Assembly: GCA_913061345.1 (NCBI GenBank)
Contig: CAJXTZ010000024.1
Coordinates: 1 to 31,015 of the forward strand
Source: an uncultured Erythrobacter sp.
GTDB lineage: Bacteria > Pseudomonadota > Alphaproteobacteria > Sphingomonadales > Sphingomonadaceae
DNA length: 31,015 nucleotides
Direction of reading: 5' to 3'
Of the stretch, positions 1 through 9,120 are shown one piece after another. The translations under genes and the position numbers were made by a program. The notes below the pieces were generated by a model, which worked only from the letters and a program-made list of their open reading frames with translations, made no database searches and had not been told where the DNA came from. Numbering within the stretch: position 1 is the stretch's first letter; every line of letters begins with the position of its first letter.

Positions 1-26
1 GGCTCGGAGATGTGTATAAGAGACAG
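1..26 (+). other. Residual Nextera (Tn5) Read 2 adapter, non-genomic
   Basis: The first 26 bases match the 3' part of the Illumina Nextera Read 2 transposase adapter. Bases 8-26 are exactly the 19-base Tn5 mosaic end AGATGTGTATAAGAGACAG, and bases 1-7 (GGCTCGG) match the Read 2-specific bases just before it. Base 27 is the first base that continues the glgA reading frame. This is a library artefact left at a contig end, not a transposon in the organism. The match is from memory of the adapter sequence but covers every base. Confidence 0.97.
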
Positions 27-614
27 ATTCTCTACCCCGTCCATCGTCCAGGCTGACGATGGCAGGCCGAGACGTGGGAAAACCTTGGCGTCGAAATGTC
101 CCTGGAACGCCATGTTATGGATAGTCATGACGGCGGGGAGGTCGGGCGTGTCGCTGGCCAGCTTCAGGTAAGCGAGCGTCATGGCAGCCTGCCAGTCATG
201 CGCGTGTACCAGATCGAAGCTGTAGCCCTTAACCTTGCCCGATGCGATATCGGCGGCAGCCCGTCCGAAAGCGGCGAAGCGTTGCCAGTTGTCAGTCCAG
301 TCCTGTCCGTTGGCATCGCCATAAGGCCCACCTTCACGCGCGAAATAGGCAGGGCAATCCACCACCAGCAGCTTGTGCTTGCCGATTGTTCCCGAAAGCA
401 GCCGGGCAGGCTGGCCCAGCAGTGATGCCCATTTGTGCACCAGCTTCCCCTTGCCCAGTACCTTTCCCACCGAAGGATAGCCCGGCAGCAGCGTTGTCAT
501 GGCAACGTCATGCGGCGCAACAGCAGCAGGCAGGGCTCCTGCCACATCTGCGAGCCCACCGGTTTTCACCAGCGGTACCGCTTCGGATGCGACCGACAAG
601 ACCTTGAGCGACAT
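27..614 (-). CDS. glgA: Glycogen synthase GlgA, N-terminal part (cut by contig end)
   Basis: This is the first 196 codons of an ADP-glucose-dependent glycogen synthase (GT5 family), which transfers glucose from ADP-glucose to the non-reducing ends of glycogen in the cytoplasm. The reading frame begins [20 protein letters not shown]. It contains the N-terminal KTGGLADV nucleotide-sugar-binding motif (Lys17) and later TIHNMAFQG, both typical of bacterial GlgA. The ATG overlaps the glgC stop codon by one base (TGATG), so translational coupling to glgC is likely. The C-terminal catalytic half lies beyond the contig end, because the adapter begins right after codon 196. The frame is intact up to that point. 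It is the last visible gene of the glgP-glgB-glgC-glgA unit. Confidence 0.95.
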
Positions 615-1876
615 CAGCCCGTGATCTTCTCGATCATCGGTTGGGTTATTAGGCATATGCCCTTTTCACTGCGCCGAAAGCGCCTGTCATCAAGTTCAGG
701 GTCCTCGCCGACAACCAGCCCTTCGGGAATGCGAACGCCGGAATCGAGGATCACGTTTTTCAGACGCGCGTTTCTTCCGATATTGCAATAGGGCAGGATT
801 ACGCCGCGCTCGACCTTGGAATAGCTGCCCATTTTCACGCCGGTAAACAGCAGACTATGCTTTGCCATCGCACCAGAGACGATGCAGTCCTGGCTGATAA
901 GCGAGCTGATCGCGGTTCCGCGGCGCCCATTCTCGTCGTGCACGAACTTGGCGGGCGCTGCGATGACCTGATCTGTCCAGATCGGCCAGTCGCGGTCGTA
1001 GAGATTCAGTTTGGGAACCGTATCGGTCAGGTCCAGATTGGCCTCGAAATAGGCATCCAGCGTGCCGACATCGCGCCAGTATTCCTCGATCTCGTCGGCT
1101 GCGCGGATGCAGGAATGGGTGAAGCGGTGCGCCTGCGCCTTGCCGTTCTTTACCAGCCAGGGAATGATGTCCCCGCCAAAATCACGTTTGGATTGCGGAT
1201 CATCCGCGTCGCGGCGCAACTGGTCGAACAGCAGCTGCGTTTCGAAGACATAGATGCCCATGCTGGCCAATGCCATGTCCTCCTGTCCGGGAATTCCCGG
1301 CGGATCTGCGGGTTTCTCGATAAAGTCGGTAATGCGATCGGCCTTGTCGACGTGCATCACGCCAAAGCCTGTTGCTTCCATGCGCGGCACCACCAGGCAG
1401 CCCACGGTTACATCCGCGCCGCTTTCCACGTGCTGGCGCAGCATCAGTTCGTAATCCATCTTGTACACATGGTCGCCTGCAAGGATGATCATGTACTTGG
1501 GCGCGTGCGCCTGGATGATGTCGATATTCTGGAACACGGCATCGGCCGTGCCTTCGTACCACTGGCTTTCGGAGACGCGCTGGCTAGCGGGCAGGATGTC
1601 GAAACTTTCGTTGCGTTCGGGACGCATGAAATTCCACGCGCGCTGCATATGGCGGATCAGCGAATGCGCCTTGTACTGCGTGGCCACACCAATGCGCCGG
1701 ATGCCCGAGTTGATCGCATTGGAAAGTGCAAAGTCAATGATCCGGGACACGCCGCCGAAATAGACCGCCGGCTTGGCGCGTCGGTCGGTCAGTTCCAGCA
1801 GGCGGCTGCCCCTTCCGCCTGCCAGCACATAGGCCATGGCATCACGTGCCAGCGGTTGCGAATGTCTTTCTCTCAT
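614..1876 (-). CDS. glgC: Glucose-1-phosphate adenylyltransferase (ADP-glucose pyrophosphorylase)
   Basis: This 420-residue enzyme makes ADP-glucose from glucose-1-phosphate and ATP, the committed and usually allosterically controlled step of bacterial glycogen synthesis. Near the N-terminus it has [20 protein letters not shown], the nucleotidyltransferase signature with the basic residues that bind ATP and effectors. The usual WYEGTADAV and [11 protein letters not shown] (sugar-phosphate and metal binding) motifs follow, then FIEKP. The C-terminal part has the hexapeptide-like left-handed beta-helix pattern of the family. Length is normal. A GGAGAG Shine-Dalgarno lies about 8 bases before the ATG. 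The gene starts 20 bases after glgB and overlaps glgA by one base, so it is clearly in the operon. Confidence 0.97.
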   Translation of the reverse strand: MRERHSQPLARDAMAYVLAGGRGSRLLELTDRRAKPAVYFGGVSRIIDFALSNAINSGIRRIGVATQYKAHSLIRHMQRAWNFMRPERNESFDILPASQRVSESQWYEGTADAVFQNIDIIQAHAPKYMIILAGDHVYKMDYELMLRQHVESGADVTVGCLVVPRMEATGFGVMHVDKADRITDFIEKPADPPGIPGQEDMALASMGIYVFETQLLFDQLRRDADDPQSKRDFGGDIIPWLVKNGKAQAHRFTHSCIRAADEIEEYWRDVGTLDAYFEANLDLTDTVPKLNLYDRDWPIWTDQVIAAPAKFVHDENGRRGTAISSLISQDCIVSGAMAKHSLLFTGVKMGSYSKVERGVILPYCNIGRNARLKNVILDSGVRIPEGLVVGEDPELDDRRFRRSEKGICLITQPMIEKITG

Positions 1877-1896
1877 CGGCTTTCTCTCCCGATTGC

Positions 1897-4062
1897 CTAA
1901 CCTTTGTATTCCAGCATGATGGTGGAGAGCGGCGGGAGGACGACGCTGGTTCTTCCGCCCTTTACCGTAATTTCGCCCATATTGCCCTTGCCGCTGCCGC
2001 CATATTCGCGCGCATCGGTGTTAAGGATTTCCGCCCATGTGCCGTCCACTGGCAGACCCAGGCCATAACTATCATGCAGCATCGGCGTCATGTTGCAGAT
2101 GACGGCGACCGGCGGCTCTCCCGCACATTTGCGCAGCCAGGCAAACACGGATGCATTCGCGTCATCGGCCACCAGCCATTCGAAACCTTCGCCCTCGCAG
2201 TCGCGCGCGTGCAAGGCCGGCCTGGACCTGTAGAGATTGTTCAGATCGCGGACGAGGCTCTGCACACCCTCGTGCGCGGGGGCATCCAGCAGGTGCCAGT
2301 CCAGCGCACGCGCCTCGCTCCATTCGCGGCGCTGAGCGAACTCTTGCCCCATGAACAGCAGCTTCTTGCCGGGATACCCCCACATCAGCCCGTAATAGGC
2401 ACGCAGATTGGCGAACTGCTGCCAGTCGTCACCACTCATTTTCGCAAGCAGACTGCCTTTGCCGTGAACGACCTCGTCGTGGCTCAGCGGAAGGACGAAA
2501 TTCTCGCTGAAGGCATAGACCAGACCAAAAGTGATTTCATCGTGATGATGTTTCCGGTGCACCGGGTCTCGCGCCATGTACTGCAGGGTATCGTGCATGA
2601 AGCCCATGTTCCATTTGAAGCCGAAACCAAGGCTGGTGCGCGGACCTTCTTCGAACGCAGGTTGCGAGACGCCGGGCCAGCTTGTCGATTCTTCTGCAAT
2701 CGTAAGGATGCCGGGATGACTGGCGTGAACGGCGCGGTTCATGGAACGCAGGAAATCCACCGCTTCCCAGTTCTCGCGGCCACCCTCTGCATTGGGTATC
2801 CACTCGCCATCTTCGCGTGAATAATCCCGATACAGCATCGATGCGACAGCATCCACGCGCAGACCGTCGATGTGGTAACGCTCCGCCCAGAACAGCGCGT
2901 TGTTGACGAGGAAACTGCTGACCTCTCGCCGCCCAAAGTTGTAGATCGCGGTGTTCCAGTCGGGGTGAAAGCCCAGCCTGGGGTCGGCATGTTCGTACAG
3001 CGCAGTGCCATCGAAGTTTGCTAGGCCATGGTCGTCGATCGGGAAGTGCGCAGGCACCCAGTCCAGCAGGACAGAAATGCCGGCCCGGTGCGCGCCATCC
3101 ACGAAGCGGGCAAACCCGTCCGGCCCGCCAAAGCGCGCAGTGGGCGCGTAAAGCCCGGTGGTTTGATAGCCCCAGCTGGGATCGTACGGGTGTTCGGATA
3201 CCGGAAGAAATTCGATGTGGGTGAAGCCCATGTCGGCAACATAGGGAATTAGCCGCTCCGCAATCGTGTCCCAGCTTAAAAACCAGTCGCTCTCGTCACG
3301 CTGCCACGATCCGGGGTGGACCTCGTAAATCGAGATCGCCTCGCGCCGGGGATCGACGCTGGACCAATGCTTGCGATGGGCGTCATCGCCCCAATCGGTT
3401 TTTGCTGGCCTTGCGGTGATCGAGGCTGTGCTGGGGCGCAGTTCGCTGGCGAAGGCGAAGGGATCGGCCTTCAGAGGTTGCTCTTCGCCATCCGGCCCCA
3501 CGATCCGGTACTTGTAGGCGCGGCCTTCGCCAATGTCGGGCAGGAACAGTTCCCAGACACCGATATCGACACGGTGCCGCATGGGATGGCGGGTGGCATT
3601 CCAATCGTTGAAATCGCCCACCAGGCTGACGTTGCGCGCATTGGGCGCCCACACCGCAAAATGCACGCCTGTGCAGCCTTCGTGCTCGACAAGGTGCGCG
3701 CCAAGCTTGTCGAACAGGCGGAAATGACTGCCTTGCGCGATCAGCAAATCGTCCACCGGGCCGAGGACGGGGCCGAAACTGTAGGGATCGGTAATCCACC
3801 ACTCTGCGCCGCCACCCTGACAGCGGTACTTCACCGGTTTAGGCTGGCCACGCAGCTTGCCCTCGAACAGTCCGCGATCATCGACGCGCTTCAAAGTGCC
3901 TAGCTTGCCGCCGCGCAGCGAGAACGTCTCAACCTTCTCGGCGCCCGGCAGCATGGCACGGGTGAACGTCCCTTCGGGGCCATCGTGCGGACCAAGCAAT
4001 GAGAAGGGGTCGGCGTGCTTACCGGCAAATAAGGCGTCTATTGCTTCCGGCGGCGGTTTCAA
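1897..4062 (-). CDS. glgB: 1,4-alpha-glucan branching enzyme
   Basis: This GH13 enzyme introduces alpha-1,6 branches into glycogen. From the chosen start it has 721 residues, close to the E. coli enzyme (about 728). It has an N-terminal CBM48-type region ([20 protein letters not shown]), then the catalytic barrel with [12 protein letters not shown] (nucleophile Asp), IAEEST (acid/base Glu) and [15 protein letters not shown] (third Asp), and a C-terminal beta domain. The open frame runs upstream to 4284 inside glgP, but there is no ATG between the glgP stop and the conserved region. I chose TTG at 4062 (protein begins [14 protein letters not shown]) because a good AAGGGG Shine-Dalgarno sits about 6 bases before it. 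GTG at 4095 is the alternative and has no such site. The gene identity is certain; the start is less so. Confidence 0.93.
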   Translation of the reverse strand: MKPPPEAIDALFAGKHADPFSLLGPHDGPEGTFTRAMLPGAEKVETFSLRGGKLGTLKRVDDRGLFEGKLRGQPKPVKYRCQGGGAEWWITDPYSFGPVLGPVDDLLIAQGSHFRLFDKLGAHLVEHEGCTGVHFAVWAPNARNVSLVGDFNDWNATRHPMRHRVDIGVWELFLPDIGEGRAYKYRIVGPDGEEQPLKADPFAFASELRPSTASITARPAKTDWGDDAHRKHWSSVDPRREAISIYEVHPGSWQRDESDWFLSWDTIAERLIPYVADMGFTHIEFLPVSEHPYDPSWGYQTTGLYAPTARFGGPDGFARFVDGAHRAGISVLLDWVPAHFPIDDHGLANFDGTALYEHADPRLGFHPDWNTAIYNFGRREVSSFLVNNALFWAERYHIDGLRVDAVASMLYRDYSREDGEWIPNAEGGRENWEAVDFLRSMNRAVHASHPGILTIAEESTSWPGVSQPAFEEGPRTSLGFGFKWNMGFMHDTLQYMARDPVHRKHHHDEITFGLVYAFSENFVLPLSHDEVVHGKGSLLAKMSGDDWQQFANLRAYYGLMWGYPGKKLLFMGQEFAQRREWSEARALDWHLLDAPAHEGVQSLVRDLNNLYRSRPALHARDCEGEGFEWLVADDANASVFAWLRKCAGEPPVAVICNMTPMLHDSYGLGLPVDGTWAEILNTDAREYGGSGKGNMGEITVKGGRTSVVLPPLSTIMLEYKG

Positions 4063-4102
4063 CAGCTTCCCCTTGCGTGTCGCACTGTGCAACACGACGC
4101 GA

Positions 4103-4122
4103 CGTTTATAAATACCTAAACG
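4103..4122. promoter_or_regulatory. AT-rich inverted repeat between glgP and glgB
   Basis: In the 97-base gap between glgP and glgB lies a perfect dyad, CGTTTA - 8 bases - TAAACG, which on the minus strand contains the -10-like strings TATTTA and TATAAA. It is an AT-rich island in GC-rich DNA, about 40 bases upstream of the chosen glgB start. It could be an operator or an internal promoter for glgBCA. No convincing -35 hexamer is visible, so the function is inferred. Confidence 0.3.
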
Positions 4123-4159
4123 CTTCGCGCTCGATTTTGGCCCAAGGTTTCTGCCGGTT

Positions 4160-6586
4160 TTACAACACGTCCCAGATGTCTCGCGCATATTCGCCAATCG
4201 TCCTGTCGGAAGAAAACCAGCCGACGTTGGCGATGTTGCGAATGGCCGCCGTCCGCCATCCGGCGGAATCGCGCCAACGGGCATCTACATCGCGCTGCGC
4301 CTCGGCATAGGCATCGAAATCTGCGGCCACCATGAACCAGTCGTTATCGTAAAGCCCGCCCATCAAGTCCTTGTAACGGTCCTTGTCGTCGGGAGAGAAC
4401 ACGCCGCCCGCAATCGCATCCACCGCTTGGTGCAGTTCGGCCGAACCCTCGATCACTTCGCGCGGATTGTAGCCATTGGCGCGCTTCTCGGCGACTTCAT
4501 CGGCAGTCATTCCAAAGATGACGATATTCTCGTCGCCCACCCGGTCCTTGATCTCGATATTGGCGCCGTCCAGAGTGCCGATCGTCAGCGCGCCGTTCAG
4601 GGCGAACTTCATGTTGCCGGTACCGCTCGCTTCCATGCCGGCGGTGCTGATCTGTTCGGATAGATCGGCAGCGGGAATGATGCGTTCGGCAAGCGACACG
4701 TTGTAGTTGGGCACGAACACCACTTTCAGCAGGCCGGATACCGATGGATCGGAGTTGACCCGCCGGGCAATGTCATTGGTCAGTTTGATGATCAGCTTGG
4801 CGTTGTGATAGCTGGGCGCAGCCTTGCCGCCGAAGATCTTGACCCGTGGCACCCAGTCCTTTTCCGGATGGCTGCGGATCTGGTCGTACAGGGCCACCGT
4901 CTCGATCAGGTTCAGCAGCTGGCGCTTGTATTCGTGGATGCGTTTGATCTGCACGTCGAACAAGGCGTCCGGATCGACGCGGATGCCGGTCAATTCCTTG
5001 ATATGCGCGGCAAGAGCCACCTTGTTTTCACGCTTTACTGCGCCAATACGCTCTTGCAGCGCACCATCGCCTGCCAGCTTGTTCAGCTTCTCCAGTTGCT
5101 CCGTATCGTCCAGAAAGCCCTCACCGATGGCATCGCGGATCACGCCGGTCAGTCCGGGATTGCACTGCATCAGCCAGCGGCGCGGGGTCACGCCATTGGT
5201 CTTGTTGTTGATCCTGTCCGGGTAGAGCGCATGCAGATCGTGGAAGACGGTCTGCTTCATCAGTTCGGTATGCAGCGCGGCCACACCGTTAACGCTGTGT
5301 GCGCCTGTGAAGGCAAGGTTGGCCATGCGCACGCGCCGGTCGCCGCCCTCTTCGATCAGGCTGATGGCTGCCACCGCGGGATCGTCCATCTGCGCCTTGC
5401 GCGCATCGCGCATCACCCGGCTGTTGAGCGCGTAGATGATCTGCATGTGGCGCGGCAGCAAACGCTCGAACAGCGGCAGCGGCCAGCTTTCCAGTGCCTC
5501 GGGCAGCAGGGTGTGGTTGGTGTAGGCGACGGTGCGGCGGGTTATGTCCAGCGCCTCGTCGAATTCCAGACCGTGCTCGTCGACCAGCAGGCGGATCAGT
5601 TCGGCCACGGCAACCGCCGGGTGCGTGTCGTTCAACTGGATCGCGGCTTTTTCAGGCAGGGTGCGGATATCGTCATGGAACTGCATGTGGCGGCGCAGGA
5701 TGTCCTGGATGCTGGCGGCGGAGAAGAAATACTCCTGCCGCAGCCGCAGTTCCTGTCCGGCCCGGTGCGAATCAGCCGGATACAGCACGCGCACGAGGCT
5801 GGCAGCGCGCGCCTCGCCTTCCAGAGCGCCCACGTGATCGCCTGCGTTGAAGGCATCGAGCTTGATCGGGTCCAGCGCATTGGCGGTCCACAGGCGGAGC
5901 GTGTTCACCCGCTTGCCGCGCCAGCCCACCACCGGCGTATCGACGGCAGAGGCTTCCACCATTTCGGCCGGTTGCCATTCCACGCCCACGCCATCGTTAT
6001 CGCCGTAGCTGACGACCTCTCCGCCAAAGCCGATGCGGTAGGCGCTTTCGCGGCGATCGAATTCCCACGGATTGCCATGCGAAAGCCAGGTTTCGGGCAG
6101 TTCGACCTGCCAGCCGTCGTCGATCCGCTGGCGGAACATGCCGTTTACATAGCGGATGCCATAGCCGTAAGCCGGGATGTCGAGGCTCGCGAGGCTCTCC
6201 ATGAAGCAGGCCGCGAGACGTCCAAGCCCGCCATTGCCCAGCGCCGCGTCAGGCTCCTGCTCTTCCAGTTCAGCAAGATCGAAGCCATGCTTGTTCAAGG
6301 CGCGTTCCAGCGCGCCGCGCAGGTCAAGGTTGTTCACCGCGTCGCGCAGCAGCCGTCCGATAAGGAATTCAAGGCTGAGGTAGTAAACCCTTTTCGCCCC
6401 ATCGGCATAAGTGCGCCGCGTGCTTTCCATCCAGCGGTCGATCACCTTGTCCCGCAAGGCATAGACCGTAGCGGTATACCAGTCGTGCGGTCTGGCCGCC
6501 CGCTCGTCCTTGCCTACGCGATGGCGCAGGGCGTCGATAATCAAGGCATCGATTTCATCATTGCCGGGGTGCGAGGGTGTGTTCAC
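4160..6586 (-). CDS. glgP: Glycogen/alpha-glucan phosphorylase
   Basis: This 808-residue GT35 enzyme releases glucose-1-phosphate from glycogen or maltodextrin. The motif EASGTGNMKFALNGALTIGT contains the lysine (Lys660) that carries pyridoxal phosphate, and GTLDGANIEI follows. The N-terminal half has RVYYLSLEFLIGR and ALGNGGLGRLAACFMESLA, standard for the family, and the length is normal. The start is GTG at 6586, with AAGGA 11 bases upstream. It is the first gene of the minus-strand glycogen unit and is divergent from malQ across a 213-base gap. Its placement with glgB, glgC and glgA suggests that synthesis and breakdown are co-expressed. A maltodextrin phosphorylase role cannot be excluded, but the context favours glycogen. 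Confidence 0.96.
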   Translation of the reverse strand: MNTPSHPGNDEIDALIIDALRHRVGKDERAARPHDWYTATVYALRDKVIDRWMESTRRTYADGAKRVYYLSLEFLIGRLLRDAVNNLDLRGALERALNKHGFDLAELEEQEPDAALGNGGLGRLAACFMESLASLDIPAYGYGIRYVNGMFRQRIDDGWQVELPETWLSHGNPWEFDRRESAYRIGFGGEVVSYGDNDGVGVEWQPAEMVEASAVDTPVVGWRGKRVNTLRLWTANALDPIKLDAFNAGDHVGALEGEARAASLVRVLYPADSHRAGQELRLRQEYFFSAASIQDILRRHMQFHDDIRTLPEKAAIQLNDTHPAVAVAELIRLLVDEHGLEFDEALDITRRTVAYTNHTLLPEALESWPLPLFERLLPRHMQIIYALNSRVMRDARKAQMDDPAVAAISLIEEGGDRRVRMANLAFTGAHSVNGVAALHTELMKQTVFHDLHALYPDRINNKTNGVTPRRWLMQCNPGLTGVIRDAIGEGFLDDTEQLEKLNKLAGDGALQERIGAVKRENKVALAAHIKELTGIRVDPDALFDVQIKRIHEYKRQLLNLIETVALYDQIRSHPEKDWVPRVKIFGGKAAPSYHNAKLIIKLTNDIARRVNSDPSVSGLLKVVFVPNYNVSLAERIIPAADLSEQISTAGMEASGTGNMKFALNGALTIGTLDGANIEIKDRVGDENIVIFGMTADEVAEKRANGYNPREVIEGSAELHQAVDAIAGGVFSPDDKDRYKDLMGGLYDNDWFMVAADFDAYAEAQRDVDARWRDSAGWRTAAIRNIANVGWFSSDRTIGEYARDIWDVL

Positions 6587-6683
6587 TTGAATAGAAATCC
6601 TTGATCTGGCCCGTGGTCGCCGCGAATGCGGGTATCGCGGCGGCTCGGTTGCACCTCTCCCCCAAGCACCTAGTCAGGTTTTT

Positions 6684-6733
6684 TTGCACTGCGCAATTGG
6701 CAAGACCGGGGGTGAGGGATAAAGTTGTGCAAC
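6684..6733. promoter_or_regulatory. Two operator-like dyads flanking the malQ promoter
   Basis: Two imperfect inverted repeats bracket the predicted malQ promoter. TTGC-ACTGC-GCAA (6684-6696) sits just upstream of the -35 box. GTTG-TG-CAAC (6724-6733) overlaps the end of the -10 box and the likely transcription start. Both have TTGC/GCAA or GTTG/CAAC arms, reminiscent of LacI-family operators that often control maltodextrin genes. No LacI-family gene is in the window, so the assignment is inference. Confidence 0.35.
6697..6725 (+). promoter_or_regulatory. Predicted sigma-70-type promoter of malQ
   Basis: TTGGCA (6697-6702, 5 of 6 to the -35 consensus) is followed after 17 bases by TAAAGT (6720-6725, 4 of 6 to the -10 consensus). 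This would start transcription near 6732 and leave a leader of about 68 bases before the malQ ATG. Spacing is ideal and the position fits. It is a prediction only. Confidence 0.5.
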
Positions 6734-6799
6734 GCAGCATTCCTGTTGCGGTTTCCACCGTGTCGGTCAATGTTCTGCCCGGTACGCTAAGGAACAGCA

Positions 6800-8797
6800 A
6801 TGAGTGACAAGTTAGAGCCGTTACATACGTTGGCCGAAGCTGCGGGGCTGCAACGTCAGTGGCGCGATGTGGACGGGCGCGAACACGTGGTGTCCGACGC
6901 CACGTTGACAGCGATCCTGACTGCCCTTGGTTACAAGACAGGTTCTCCCCGGCAGATTGCCAGCAGCATGAAGGCTCTCCAACGCGAGCGGGAAAGCGTT
7001 CCAGCGCTGTTGGTTGCCGATGCCGGTCGGCCGATCAACGTGCCGCATGGCTTCCAGAGCGTCGAGATTGTCGAGACGAACGGCCCAGACGAATTGTTGG
7101 AGTTGCGCGATGGCCTGCCAATCGCACCAGCCGTGCCGGGATATTACGATTGCCGTGTCGACGGGGTTCAAGCCCGGCTGGCGGTCGCGCCCCTGGAATG
7201 TCCGCAGCCTCCGATGGAGGATCGAAAGCCGTGGGGCGTCTCGCTGCAAGTCCCTGCGTTGCGCGGAGAGCATCCTTCCAATCTCGGCGACTTCGGTGAT
7301 CTGGCCATGGCGGTAGAGGCTCTGGCTAGGGCAGGTGTCGATGCAGTGGCGATCAACCCTGTCCATGCGCTGTTTCCGGGCAACGGCGAAGGGTTCAGCC
7401 CTTATTCCCCATCCAGCCGGATCTTCCTAAACGGTGCAATGGCCGACCCGGCCTCGCTAGGCCAACCGCACCTTGCCGATGAAACGGACGGCGATCAATT
7501 GATCGACTGGCCCAACGCCCTGCCTGCGCGGCTTTCCCGGTTGCGAAGTCTGTTCGAAAGTCTTTCCGCTGTAAAAAGGGCGGAAGTCATTGGCGAACCT
7601 GACGCGGCGCACCGCCTCCATGCGATATTCGATGCGCTGGATTGCCATTTCCGTCCCGGCGGCGCGAAAGGTTGGCGCGACTGGCCCGCTCGCTTCCAGA
7701 ATCCCGATAACCGATCGGTCGCCAGCTTTGCCGCAAAAAATGCCGTCGAGGTGGAGTTCCACCTTTTCGTTCAAGCGCTGACCCGTCAGAGTCTTGCTGC
7801 CGCACAAGACTGCGCATTGGCCTCTGGCATGACCATCGGTTTGGTGGGTGATCTTGCGGTGGGTGTCGATCCCGGAGGTAGCGATTGCTGGGCCGTGGGG
7901 GATACCATGCTGCGGGGTCTTACCATCGGCGCGCCGCCCGACCCACTCGGCCCGCACGGGCAAAACTGGTCGATCACCAGCTTCTCCCCCCAGGGGTTGC
8001 GGCGCAGCGGCTATGCCCCGTGGATCGCCATGATCCGCGCGGCGCTGGCACATGGCGGCGGGTTGCGGATCGATCATGCCTTTGGTCTTGCCCGGCTGTG
8101 GGTCATCCCGGAGGGCGGAGGTCCGGCGGACGGCGCCTACCTTGCCTACCCGTTCGACGATTTGCTGCGCTTGTTGACGCTGGAAGCGCATCTGGCCAAC
8201 GCTTTCGTGATTGCGGAGGATCTTGGCACCGCACCCCACAGTTTTTCCCAGGCCATAGCGCAGCGCGCGATGCTGGGGATGCGGGTTCTGTGGTTCGAGC
8301 GGGCAGAGGACCACGGCTTCATCGGCGCGCGCGATTACGATCCGCAGGCAGCAGCGATGAGCGGCACGCATGACACGCAAACGCTGGCGGGTTGGTGGAG
8401 CGGTCGTGATCTTGAATGGACGGACCGGCTCGGTCGGTTGCCACCGGATGTCACCCTCGCCGACGCCCAGCACATTCGCGAATGGGATCGCGGCCTGCTG
8501 TGGTCCACGCTGGCAGGGGATACACCGCGTCCCAGCGCATCCGATCTGCAAGCTTTCGTGGATGCCGCACTCGCGCATATTGCAGGCACACCATGCGCGC
8601 TGGCAATCGTCACGCTGGAGGATTTGCTGGGACTGATCGAGCAACCCAATATTCCCGGCACCGTTGCCGAACATCCCAACTGGCGAAGGCGCCTGGAAGC
8701 GCCGCTGGCAGACCTTCTCGCAGCGCCGCAGGTTCAGCATCGTCTCAGCCTGATGCGCGACAATCGACCCGGAGCGGCGACTGGTATGTCGATCTGA
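6800..8797 (+). CDS. malQ: 4-alpha-glucanotransferase (amylomaltase)
   Basis: This 665-residue GH77 enzyme transfers 1,4-alpha-glucan segments between malto-oligosaccharides, supplying longer chains to GlgP and GlgB. The family motifs are present: GLRIDHAFGLARLW with the nucleophile Asp425, VIAEDLG with acid/base Glu473, and SGTHDTQTLAGWW with Asp525. The N-terminal approximately 130 residues (LHTLAEAAGLQRQWRDVDGR) form the extra domain seen in proteobacterial MalQ. An AAGGA site lies 6 bases before the ATG. The gene is divergent from glgP and completes the locus. No debranching enzyme (glgX) is visible here; it may lie beyond glgA. Confidence 0.95.
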   Translation: MSDKLEPLHTLAEAAGLQRQWRDVDGREHVVSDATLTAILTALGYKTGSPRQIASSMKALQRERESVPALLVADAGRPINVPHGFQSVEIVETNGPDELLELRDGLPIAPAVPGYYDCRVDGVQARLAVAPLECPQPPMEDRKPWGVSLQVPALRGEHPSNLGDFGDLAMAVEALARAGVDAVAINPVHALFPGNGEGFSPYSPSSRIFLNGAMADPASLGQPHLADETDGDQLIDWPNALPARLSRLRSLFESLSAVKRAEVIGEPDAAHRLHAIFDALDCHFRPGGAKGWRDWPARFQNPDNRSVASFAAKNAVEVEFHLFVQALTRQSLAAAQDCALASGMTIGLVGDLAVGVDPGGSDCWAVGDTMLRGLTIGAPPDPLGPHGQNWSITSFSPQGLRRSGYAPWIAMIRAALAHGGGLRIDHAFGLARLWVIPEGGGPADGAYLAYPFDDLLRLLTLEAHLANAFVIAEDLGTAPHSFSQAIAQRAMLGMRVLWFERAEDHGFIGARDYDPQAAAMSGTHDTQTLAGWWSGRDLEWTDRLGRLPPDVTLADAQHIREWDRGLLWSTLAGDTPRPSASDLQAFVDAALAHIAGTPCALAIVTLEDLLGLIEQPNIPGTVAEHPNWRRRLEAPLADLLAAPQVQHRLSLMRDNRPGAATGMSI

Positions 8798-9120
8798 TAC
8801 AAAACGCCTTGGCCTGCCGCGCGGTTCAAACAGCCTGCCATCGACTTACGGACCTTCTCGCGCCAGTGCGACTGCACAATCTGCTGGCCGAAGGTGTCGA
8901 TCAGATCACGGCCCATTTGACGCTAGAGGGGGGGCTGGCAGGTGGTTGCGCCGCTGTCGTTCGGCAAGACGCTGAACGCCGCCATAAACGCCAAGCCTGC
9001 CCTACTGTGCGGCCTTCCCCGTTGTATGGCGATCATTCACGCCCGGCGAAGGGCCGGTTTTCGCTGAGGGCCTGCGTCTCTATTATTGAGGCGATAGCCG
9101 GCAAGTGGTAGCGCATCGAC
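8798..9120. other. Intergenic region with no clear gene
   Basis: This 323-base spacer separates malQ from the FNR-type regulator. A plus frame that starts inside malQ and a 60-codon minus frame (8734-8916) cross it, but neither resembles a known family and both overlap malQ in another frame. There is a weak hairpin with a short T run at 9043-9061. I saw no TTGAT-N4-ATCAA FNR box. The rest is unexplained and could hold a leader or a decayed gene. Confidence 0.6.
9043..9061 (+). terminator. Weak hairpin plus T run, possible terminator
   Basis: CCGGC (9043-9047) can pair with GCCGG (9053-9057) around a 5-base loop and is followed by TTTT. The stem is only 5 bp, it lies 245 bases after malQ and 60 bases before the next gene. 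It is therefore a weak candidate for ending malQ read-through. Confidence 0.25.

Noticed and set aside
1..26. Tn5-like mosaic end as a genuine transposon
   Set aside because: The flanking bases match a commercial adapter, there is no transposase and it lies exactly at the contig end.
857..2820. Long plus-strand frames opposite glgC and glgB
   Set aside because: Antisense shadows; the minus-strand proteins carry all the expected motifs.
4805..6604. 599-codon open frame on the plus strand opposite glgP
   Set aside because: It is the antisense shadow of glgP in GC-rich DNA; glgP has clear catalytic motifs and this frame has no recognisable family.
6599..6612. TTGAT string upstream of glgP as an FNR half-site
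   Set aside because: The second half (ATCAA) is missing at the required spacing.
8734..8916. 60-codon minus frame at the end of malQ (MGRDLIDTFGQQIVQ...)
   Set aside because: It looks somewhat protein-like, but half of it overlaps malQ antisense, no family is recognised and no ribosome-binding site supports it.
8416..9111. 231-codon plus frame from inside malQ into the spacer
   Set aside because: Starts out of frame inside malQ and is Arg/Pro-rich, as expected of a shifted frame.
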